Origin: Lachnospiraceae bacterium
Lineage (GTDB): Bacteria > Bacillota > Clostridia > Lachnospirales > Lachnospiraceae
Direction: 5' to 3'
Length of the DNA stretch: 25,463 bases
NCBI GenBank assembly: GCA_021199405.1
Contig: JAJQID010000009.1
Span: 1-25,463, forward strand
A program made the position numbers and the translations under genes. Below, in pieces: positions 15,719-22,153 of the stretch (the first letter of the stretch is position 1; each line of letters opens with the position of its first letter). The notes under the pieces are model-generated. The model had not been told where the DNA came from and did no database searches. It saw only the letters and a program-made list of their open reading frames with translations.

Positions 15719-16666
15719 ATGGATGGAATAAAAATTACCGGACTGGGGAAATGCGTTCCCGGGAAGGTATTGACCAACGAGGATCTGGCACAGATGGTGG
15801 AGACCAGTGATGAGTGGATTGTAAGTCGCACCGGGATCAGGACCCGGCATGAGTGTACCACCGAAAGCCATGAGGATCTGTGCCTGGGAGCGGCGAAGGC
15901 GGCTTTGGCGGACGCCGGGATTTCTCCTGAACAGATTGGAGCCTGCATTGTGGCCACCTTGTCGGCGGACAATCTCTGCCCGGCGGCAGCCTGCCTGCTG
16001 CAGCGGGATCTGGGACTGCCGGAGGACATTCCCTGCTTTGACCTGGACGCGGCCTGCACCGGTTTTCTGGAGGCCATGCATGTGATGGAGTGCCTGCTGA
16101 ACGCTTCTGAGCGGAAGTTCGGGCTGGTGGTGGGCGCCGAGGCTTTGAGCCGCCTGGTCAACTGGGAGGACAGAGGTACCTGCATTCTGTTTGGGGACGG
16201 AGCGGGAGCCGCTGTGGTGGAGTGCCGGAAGGGCTGGCCCTTTACGGACATGGTGCTGGGCTGCAGGGGCGATGAGAAGCTGCTGCATATTCCCGGTGCG
16301 GGAAGTCTGGAGCCTTCGCTGATTTCCATGGAGGGGACAGCGGTGTTTCGCTTTGCGGTGGAAATGATTCCCAAATGCATTGAGCAGGTGCTCTCCAGAA
16401 AGCAGGTCAGCATGGATGAGGTGGATTATTTTGTGTTCCATTAGGCCAATGCCCGTATCATTGACCATGCGATGCACAAGCTCCATATTCCGGAGGAAAA
16501 GTGTTATAAAAACATACAGGAGTACGGCAACACCTCTGCGGCCAGCATTCCGCTTGCGCTGGCGGAGTTAAAAGAGTTAAAAAAGATCGGCTCCGGAAGC
16601 AGAGTGCTGATGGTGGGCTTTGGCGGCGGCATGACCTGGGGCGGAGCCTTGGTGGAGCTGGCGTGA
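15719..16666 (+). pseudogene. fabH: 3-oxoacyl-ACP synthase III interrupted by an in-frame amber codon
   Basis: FabH condenses acetyl-CoA with malonyl-ACP to start fatty-acid synthesis. The frame runs from ATG 15719 (AAGAGG upstream) to TGA 16664-16666, 315 codons, the usual family length, but codon 242 is TAG (16442-16444). The first 241 residues include the catalytic Cys113 (DAACTGF) and His241. The TAG sits exactly where the conserved HQAN motif has Gln, so a single C-to-T change of CAG explains it. The remaining 73 codons are open and still encode family sequence, including the catalytic Asn271 (YGNTSAASIP). If the stop is obeyed, the protein lacks the Asn and is probably inactive. Nonsense mutation, assembly error, suppression and read-through are all possible. 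Other genes here end in TAG, so global recoding is unlikely. Confidence 0.85.
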
Positions 16667-16745
16667 GGGATAAGGGTTGGCGTTAAGAAATCCGGCTGAC
16701 AGTGCCGGAGACAGGAAAGCTGATTCGAAAGATGGGAGAAAAGCA

Positions 16746-17687
16746 ATGCAGAAGTTAAATGAGATTCTGGGAACAGAGTTCCCCTTTATTCAGGGCGGTA
16801 TGGCCAATATCGCCACCGCCCGGTTCGCGGCGGCCTGCTCCAACGCCGGAGCGCTGGGAGTGATTGCCAGCGGCGGCATTTTTTCTGCGGAGGATTTGAG
16901 AGCGCAGATCAGGCTCTGCCGCAGTCTGACGGATAAGCCCTTCGGCGTCAATCTGATGCTGATGAATCCGGCGTCGGATGAGATGGCGAAGGTCATCGCT
17001 GAGGAGCATGTGCCGGTGGTGACCACGGGCGCGGGCAATCCGGGCAAGTATGTTTCCATGTGGAAGGAAGCCGGGGTAAAGGTTTTCCCGGTGGTGGCGG
17101 CCACTGTACTGGCAAAGCGCCTGGAAAGAGCCGGTGTGGACGGGCTGATCGCGGAAGGAACGGAATCCGGCGGCCATGTGGGGGAGATGACCACCATGGC
17201 GCTGGTGCCTCAGGTCATTGACGCGGTGAATGTTCCGGTGATCGCGGCAGGCGGCATTGCGGATGGCAGACAGCTGGCGGCTGCCTTTGCTCTGGGGGCC
17301 TGCGGGGTGCAGATCGGAACCTGCCTTCTGGCCAGTGAGGAATGCCCCATCCATGACAATTACAAGCAGGCGCTGCTGAAAGCGAAGGATTCTGACACAG
17401 TTGTCACAGGACGCAGCATCGGCGGCCCGGTTCGTATTCTGAAAAACCAGATGACCCGGGAGTATCTGATGCTGGAGAAAAAGGGCGCCGGGATAGAGGA
17501 GCTGGAGAAGCTGACCCTGGGCGGACTGCGCCGGGCGGTGAACGACGGCGATGTGGAAACCGGCAGTGTGATGGCGGGTCAGGTAGCCGGCATGCTCCAT
17601 GAGATCCGGCCTGTGCGGCAGATTTTCGAGGAGCTGTATGCAGGCGGAAAATCTGTGCTGGAAGCGACGGAGCAGGAGTGGGGTTGA
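16746..17687 (+). CDS. fabK: Enoyl-ACP reductase II (FMN-dependent)
   Basis: A 313-aa flavoprotein of the nitronate-monooxygenase-like TIM-barrel family that reduces trans-2-enoyl-ACP, the last step of each elongation cycle. Visible are the N-terminal FPFIQGGMA, the HVGE segment with His144 (the position of the key His in pneumococcal FabK), the FMN phosphate-binding VPVIAAGGIADG (about 163-174) and GACGVQIGTCLLAS. I chose ATG 16746 because of GGGAGA just upstream; a TTG at 16677 would add 23 residues without family character. It is the only enoyl reductase in the operon. FabK enzymes are typically insensitive to triclosan. Confidence 0.94.
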   Translation: MQKLNEILGTEFPFIQGGMANIATARFAAACSNAGALGVIASGGIFSAEDLRAQIRLCRSLTDKPFGVNLMLMNPASDEMAKVIAEEHVPVVTTGAGNPGKYVSMWKEAGVKVFPVVAATVLAKRLERAGVDGLIAEGTESGGHVGEMTTMALVPQVIDAVNVPVIAAGGIADGRQLAAAFALGACGVQIGTCLLASEECPIHDNYKQALLKAKDSDTVVTGRSIGGPVRILKNQMTREYLMLEKKGAGIEELEKLTLGGLRRAVNDGDVETGSVMAGQVAGMLHEIRPVRQIFEELYAGGKSVLEATEQEWG

Positions 17688-17777
17688 GAAAGCGCCGATG
17701 CTTTGAAGGCGCATTAAAAATAAAAGGTCGGCAGACGGGAAAGTCTCCGACATTGGCAGGACAGGAGAGAAAACAGG

Positions 17778-18704
17778 ATGAAGCTTGGATTTTTATATGC
17801 CGGTCAGGGCAGTCAGCATGCCGGAATGGGGGCGGATTTATATGAAAAATATCCCGTCTTCCGGGCAGCCTTTGATGAGGCAGAGGTGGATTTTGATTTA
17901 AAAAAGGTCTGCTTTGAGGACCCGGAGGGGCTGATCAATCAGACGAAATATACCCAGCCCTGCATGGTGGCCTTTGCAGTGGGAATGACGGATCTGTTAA
18001 AAGAAAAGGGGATGGTTCCGACCGTGGCGGCGGGTTTGTCTCTGGGCGAGTATTCCGCCCTGTACGCGGCGGGAGTCTTTGAGAGAAAGACCGCCGTGGA
18101 GCTGGCGGCTTTCCGGGGCGACGCCATGCAGAGAGCTGCGGAGGGGACGGACAGCGCCATGATTGCTGTGCTGGGTCTGGACCGTGAGGCGCTTTCAGAG
18201 GCCTGCGCGGAGGCGTCTGCCCTTGGAACAGTAGTGATTGCCAATTACAACTGCCCCGGGCAGCTGGTGCTGGGGGGCCAGAAGGACGCGGTGGAGAAGG
18301 CGGCGGCCCTGGCAAAGGAAAAGGGCGCAAAGCGCTGCATGCCCTTAAAGGTCAGCGGCCCCTTCCACACTCCTTATATGGCGCCTGCCGGAGAAGAGCT
18401 GAAAGCATATTTTCAGACAGTGGATTTTCATGAAATGGAGATTCCGGTGATCTTCAACTGTCTGGGAGATGTGAAGCCGAAGGAGACGACCATTCAGGAG
18501 TTGCTGGTGCGCCAGGTCCAGAGCAGTGTCTATATGGAGGACAGTATTCGCAGGATGATCGAGACAGGGGTGGACGCCATTGTGGAGATCGGGCCGGGGA
18601 AGGCACTGTCCGGGTTTCTGAAGAGGATTGATCCGCAGATGAAAGCATACAATGTGGAGACTGCGGAGGATGTGGAGAAGCTGGCGGCGGAGCTGGAGGA
18701 CTGA
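17778..18704 (+). CDS. fabD: Malonyl-CoA:ACP transacylase
   Basis: A 308-aa transferase that loads the malonyl group from malonyl-CoA onto ACP. It shows the N-terminal GQGSQ motif, the nucleophile Ser88 in GLSLGEY, His197 in SGPFHTPYM, and the C-terminal EIGPGKAL. Length is typical. The ATG has AGGAGAG upstream. The 90-bp gap from fabK contains two small hairpins but no gene. The stop is separated from the fabG start by one base, so the two are translationally coupled. Confidence 0.96.
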   Translation: MKLGFLYAGQGSQHAGMGADLYEKYPVFRAAFDEAEVDFDLKKVCFEDPEGLINQTKYTQPCMVAFAVGMTDLLKEKGMVPTVAAGLSLGEYSALYAAGVFERKTAVELAAFRGDAMQRAAEGTDSAMIAVLGLDREALSEACAEASALGTVVIANYNCPGQLVLGGQKDAVEKAAALAKEKGAKRCMPLKVSGPFHTPYMAPAGEELKAYFQTVDFHEMEIPVIFNCLGDVKPKETTIQELLVRQVQSSVYMEDSIRRMIETGVDAIVEIGPGKALSGFLKRIDPQMKAYNVETAEDVEKLAAELED

Positions 18705-18705
18705 G

Positions 18706-19440
18706 ATGGATTTAACTGGTAAGACTGCGGTTGTCACCGGAGGCAGCAGGGGCATCGGAAGGGCAATTTGCGTGGAGCTGGCGAGGCGCGGGGCGAATGT
18801 GGTGCTGTGCGCCCGGTCGGTGGAGGGCGCGGCCCGGGAAACGGCAGACCTGTGCGGGTCCAACGTCATTGTCGTTCCCTGCAATGTGGCGGACGCGGCG
18901 GATGTGAAGAATCTGATGGAGACGGCCCGCGAAGCCTTTGGCAGAATTGATATTCTGGTCAATAACGCGGGAATCACCAGAGACGGTCTGTTGATGCGGA
19001 TGAAGGAGGAGGACTTCGACGCGGTGATCGCCACCAATTTAAAAGGAGCTTTTCTGTGCATGAAGGAGGTGTCCGGCGTGATGATGAGACAGCGTTACGG
19101 ACGCATCGTCAATATCAGCTCTGTGGTGGGTATTCATGGAAACGCGGGGCAGATGAACTATGCTGCCAGCAAGGCCGGGGTCATCGGCATGACCAAATCC
19201 ATGGCCAGGGAGCTGGGCAGTCGGGGCGTCACAGTGAACGCGGTGGCTCCCGGGTTCATTGACACGGATATGACGGCGGCACTGTCCGAAAAGACGAAGG
19301 GAAAGATGGAAGAGCAGATTCCGTTAAAGAGAATCGGTGCGCCTGAGGACGTGGCAAAGGCGGTGGCCTTTCTTGTGAGCGACGAGGCATCCTATATCAC
19401 CGGCCAGGTGCTTTGCGTAGATGGGGGCATGGGTATCTGA
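18706..19440 (+). CDS. fabG: 3-oxoacyl-ACP reductase
   Basis: A 244-aa short-chain dehydrogenase that reduces beta-ketoacyl-ACP with NADPH. It has the glycine-rich cofactor loop TGGSRGIGRA (11-20), NNAG (86-89), and the catalytic set Ser139, Tyr152 and Lys156 (NISSVVG, MNYAASKAG), plus the C-terminal ITGQVLCVDGGM. The start is the ATG one base after the fabD stop. A longer in-frame ORF begins 18 codons earlier but overlaps fabD and adds an Arg/Trp-rich stretch unlike the family. The inserted element at 19498-19719 separates fabG from fabF. Confidence 0.96.
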   Translation: MDLTGKTAVVTGGSRGIGRAICVELARRGANVVLCARSVEGAARETADLCGSNVIVVPCNVADAADVKNLMETAREAFGRIDILVNNAGITRDGLLMRMKEEDFDAVIATNLKGAFLCMKEVSGVMMRQRYGRIVNISSVVGIHGNAGQMNYAASKAGVIGMTKSMARELGSRGVTVNAVAPGFIDTDMTAALSEKTKGKMEEQIPLKRIGAPEDVAKAVAFLVSDEASYITGQVLCVDGGMGI

Positions 19441-19745
19441 GAAATTGTCGGATATGACTCAGGAAAAGGAATGGACGACAGAAGCAGTCGACCAGTTATG
19501 AAATGATTAAAGCGACAAAAGGGTATGATACCAGGATTTCTCCGCACTTCGTGCTCCCGAAATCCTGACAACATTCGAAATTCGCTCATTTTTCTGCGAA
19601 AAATGGCTGCTTTCTCATGTTGTTGCGGGTCACAAAGTCATAAATGCGAATGCACACCCGCAGGGCGTACCTTGTGTAAGCATTCGATTTATGACCTTTT
19701 GTCCCTTGTATCATGAAATCAAAAAGGATGGAGAGAAAATTCACC
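19441..19745 (+). other. fabG-fabF gap: element, flanks and fabF ribosome-binding site
   Basis: No gene is supported in this 305-bp gap. A short ORF (19525-19716) overlaps the hairpins and has no family character. The gap holds 57 bp of unremarkable sequence, the MITE-like element with its flanking repeats (19498-19719), and then GGAGAG, which serves fabF. Confidence 0.6.
19498..19719. mobile_element. MITE-like insertion with 18-bp inverted ends and 7-bp direct repeats
   Basis: The element spans 19505-19712 (208 bp). Its left end GATTAAAGCGACAAAAGG (19505-19522) and right end CCTTTTGTCCCTTGTATC (19695-19712) are inverted repeats matching at 15 of 18 positions. ATGAAAT lies directly outside each end (19498-19504 and 19713-19719), as expected for a target-site duplication. 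It has no transposase ORF. The interior is almost entirely hairpins: CAGGATTTC/GAAATCCTG, ACAACAT/ATGTTGT around CATTTTTC-TGC-GAAAAATG, and a 16-bp stem at 19637-19653/19680-19695. It sits in the same transcription unit as fabG and fabF. A structured RNA element or domesticated regulatory insertion is an alternative reading. Confidence 0.7.
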
Positions 19746-20984
19746 ATGGAAAAAAGAAGAGTAGTCATCACAGGGATGGGAGCGGTGACACCGGTGGGGC
19801 TGACCGCGCCGGAGAGCTGGCAGGCCATAAAAGAAGGCGTGTGCGGCATCGCTCCGATCACTGTCTACGATACGGCACAGCAGAAGGTAAAGCTGGCTGG
19901 AGAAGTGAAGGGCTTTGACCCGTCGGCGATTCTGGGCCGTCAGGAAGCGAAGCGCATGGCCAGGTTCACTCAGTTTGCGGTGACGGCGGCGAAGGAAGCG
20001 CTGGTGGATGCGGGCGACCTGGGTGAGAAGGACCCTCTGCGCTGCAGCGTGATTGTATCCAGCGGCATCGGCGGCCAGGAGATCATGGAGGGAGAATATG
20101 AAAGAGGTCTGAAGCGGGGCTTTGACAGAGTTTCCCCTCATTACGTTCCCAGCACTATCACCAATATGGCGGCGGGACAGATCGCCATTATGGCCGGCTT
20201 CGAGGGCATGTGCAGCTGCCCGGTGACGGCCTGTGCCGGCGGCACCTACGCGGTGGGCGACGCCTTCCGCAGCATCCGGGACGGCTATGCGGATCTTTGT
20301 CTGTGCGGTGGTGCGGAGGCTTCTATCACGCCTCTGGCGGTGGGCGGCTTCACCTCCATGAAAGCTCTGAGCGAAAGCACGGATTCCAATCGGGCCTCCA
20401 TTCCCTTTGATAAGGAGAGAGACGGCTTTGTCATGGGAGAGGGCGCTGGCATCTTATTATTGGAAGAATTATCTCACGCTTTGGAGCGGGGCGCGAAAAT
20501 TTACGCGGAGGTGGTGGGTTACGGCGCTTCCTGCGATGCTCATCACATCACGGCTCCCAAACCGGATGGCAGCGGCGCGGCGGCGGCCATGAAGCTGGCG
20601 CTGAAGGACGGAAATATTGCGCCGGAGCAGGTGGACTACATCAATGCCCACGGAACCTCCACCCCGTTAAACGATGCGGGAGAGACTGCGGCGGTGAAGC
20701 TGGCCTTCGGGGAGCATGCCGGGAAGCTGATGATGAGCTCCACCAAGTCCATGACCGGACATATGCTGGGCGCAGCGGGTGCGGTGGAGGCCATGATTAC
20801 TGCCATGGCGCTGCGTGACGGTTTTGTGCCGGCCACCATCAACTATCAGGCGGCGGACGAGGCCTGTGATCTGGACATTGTACCCAATGTGGGACGTGAG
20901 GTTCAACTGCAGTACGCCATGTCCAATTCTCTGGGCTTTGGCGGACACAACGGCAGCATTCTGATGAAAAAATGGGAGGAATAG
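19746..20984 (+). CDS. fabF: 3-oxoacyl-ACP synthase II
   Basis: A 412-aa condensing enzyme that elongates acyl-ACP with malonyl-ACP. The thiolase-fold catalytic triad is complete: Cys163 (TACAGGTYAVGDAF), His302 (NAHGTSTPLND) and His339 (KSMTGHMLGAAGA). The N-terminal RRVVITGMGAVTPVG is typical. I chose ATG 19746, with GGAGAG upstream, over an in-frame ATG 11 codons earlier that lies in the inserted element's right flank. FabF is intact, unlike fabH. In principle FabF can initiate by malonyl-ACP decarboxylation, so it could partly compensate for FabH loss; that is inference from other bacteria. Confidence 0.96.
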   Translation: MEKRRVVITGMGAVTPVGLTAPESWQAIKEGVCGIAPITVYDTAQQKVKLAGEVKGFDPSAILGRQEAKRMARFTQFAVTAAKEALVDAGDLGEKDPLRCSVIVSSGIGGQEIMEGEYERGLKRGFDRVSPHYVPSTITNMAAGQIAIMAGFEGMCSCPVTACAGGTYAVGDAFRSIRDGYADLCLCGGAEASITPLAVGGFTSMKALSESTDSNRASIPFDKERDGFVMGEGAGILLLEELSHALERGAKIYAEVVGYGASCDAHHITAPKPDGSGAAAAMKLALKDGNIAPEQVDYINAHGTSTPLNDAGETAAVKLAFGEHAGKLMMSSTKSMTGHMLGAAGAVEAMITAMALRDGFVPATINYQAADEACDLDIVPNVGREVQLQYAMSNSLGFGGHNGSILMKKWEE

Positions 20985-20988
20985 AGGC

Positions 20989-21498
20989 ATGGAACTGAAT
21001 TCCAATCAGATTGCGGAAATTTTACCACACAGATATCCTCTGGCGCTGGTGGACCGGATTACGGATTACGAGCCGGGAAAGTGGGCGAAGGGGCGCAAGT
21101 GCGTCTCTGTGGACGAGCCGATTTTCTGCGGCCATTTTCCGCAGGAGCATGTGATGCCCGGGGCGCTGATTCTGGAGGCCATGGCTCAGGTGGGCGCGGT
21201 GGCCATCCTTTCTGTCCCGGAAAATCAGGGAAAAATCGTTCTCTTTGGCGGGGTGAAAAACGCCAGATTTAAACGAAAGGTCATTCCCGGGGATGTGCTG
21301 GAGATGGAATGCGTGCTGACCAGACAGAAAGGCCCTGTGGGATTTGGAGAGTGTAAGGCCACAGTGGACGGACAGCTGGCCTGCACCGCGGAGCTGATTT
21401 TCGCCATTGAACAGGGGGAGCAGTCCCCGGACACTGTGGAGGAGGACAGCAAAAATTCTGCCGCACCGAAGGAAAAGACTGAAGGAAAAGAGGCGTAG
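20989..21498 (+). CDS. fabZ: 3-hydroxyacyl-ACP dehydratase
   Basis: The 169-aa hot-dog-fold dehydratase converts beta-hydroxyacyl-ACP to trans-2-enoyl-ACP. It shows LPHRYPLALVDRI, then the active-site region with His49 (CGHFP) and Glu63 (GALILEAMAQ). Typical FabZ proteins are about 140-150 aa; here a charged, low-complexity tail of about 28 residues (rich in Glu, Lys, Ser, Pro) follows the fold. The gene starts 4 nt after fabF and ends in TAG 3 nt before the marR start. No FabA or FabM isomerase is in the window, so the route to unsaturated fatty acids is not visible. Confidence 0.94.
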   Translation: MELNSNQIAEILPHRYPLALVDRITDYEPGKWAKGRKCVSVDEPIFCGHFPQEHVMPGALILEAMAQVGAVAILSVPENQGKIVLFGGVKNARFKRKVIPGDVLEMECVLTRQKGPVGFGECKATVDGQLACTAELIFAIEQGEQSPDTVEEDSKNSAAPKEKTEGKEA

Positions 21499-21501
21499 CT
21501 C

Positions 21502-21960
21502 ATGCTGACGGATGCGTTTATTAACGTGTATACCAAATTTAAACTTCATTTTTATCAGGAAATATTTGAGAAATTTCAGAACCGGGAGGCCAGCCTGACC
21601 ACGGTGGAAACCTTTGCCATGGAAACCATCCAGGCGCTGGGCAGCCCCACGGTCAATGAGTTTGCCACCTTTATGAAGATCTCACCGCCCAACGCTGCTT
21701 ATAAGGTGAACAGTCTGGTCAGAAAGGGTTATGTCAATAAGGTGCAGTCTCCTCAGGATCACCGGGAATATCACCTGGAGCCCACACAGAAGTACTTTGA
21801 CTATTATAACGTAAGTACTGTTTACGTGGAGAAGGTGATGGAGAGAATGACTTCCCGTTTTTCCAGGGAGGAATGCGACTGGATCGAGAACGTCCTGAAT
21901 ATCATCAGCCGGGAGCTGATGCCGGAGGTAAATATCCCTGAAATCAAGCGGGCTGATTAG
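21502..21960 (+). CDS. MarR-family transcriptional regulator, candidate fab operon regulator
   Basis: A 152-aa winged-helix protein. The core LTTVETFAMETIQALGSPTVNEFATFMKISPPNAAYKVNSLVRKGYVNKVQS-type region, followed by DHREYHLEPT in the wing, is typical of MarR proteins. It begins 3 nt after fabZ and is the last gene before the terminator, so it is made with the fatty-acid enzymes. By analogy with FabT, a MarR-type repressor encoded in streptococcal fab operons, it probably senses acyl-ACP and represses acpP transcription. The role is inferred from position; no ligand site can be read from sequence. Confidence 0.85.
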   Translation: MLTDAFINVYTKFKLHFYQEIFEKFQNREASLTTVETFAMETIQALGSPTVNEFATFMKISPPNAAYKVNSLVRKGYVNKVQSPQDHREYHLEPTQKYFDYYNVSTVYVEKVMERMTSRFSREECDWIENVLNIISRELMPEVNIPEIKRAD

Positions 21961-21970
21961 GCCCGCTTTT
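21946..21970 (+). terminator. Terminator of the fab operon, stop codon in the loop
   Basis: AAGCGGGC (21946-21953) pairs with GCCCGCTT (21961-21968) and is followed by T residues. The 7-nt loop TGATTAG contains the marR stop codon TAG, so the upstream stem arm is coding sequence. Confidence 0.8.
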
Positions 21971-22033
21971 GTGTATACTTTTTGTGAAAAATGTATGAAA
22001 TTGAGCTCTGTACTGGAAAAAGGACCTGTACTC

Positions 22034-22042
22034 TGTTATAAT
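22034..22042 (+). promoter_or_regulatory. Probable promoter (extended -10) of the AraC-type regulator gene
   Basis: TGTTATAAT (22034-22042) is an extended -10 with a perfect TATAAT. No good -35 lies 17 bp upstream (TGGAAA at 22014-22019), which extended -10 promoters tolerate. The start point would be near 22049. Confidence 0.5.
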
Positions 22043-22153
22043 GAGCGGAATTAATCGGTTTTTGCATATACCTGAACCCGGCGCGGCATGTCCAGAAAAC
22101 TGCTGCCAGGAAAGCGCTGTGTCAGTCAGTCCGGAAGGCGGCTTTTTTTATTT

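Noticed and set aside
16442..16444. TAG reassigned to an amino acid in this organism
   Set aside because: TAG is the natural stop of glgC, murC, the DtxR/MntR-type gene, fabF, fabZ and marR in this window, all ending at normal family lengths.
15682..16486. Long minus-strand frames opposite fabH
   Set aside because: They mirror the fabH reading frame, which has all family motifs. They do not explain the amber codon.
19525..19716. Small Cys-rich ORF inside the fabG-fabF element
   Set aside because: Its codons are explained by the hairpin arms of the element and it has no ribosome-binding site; coding is unlikely.
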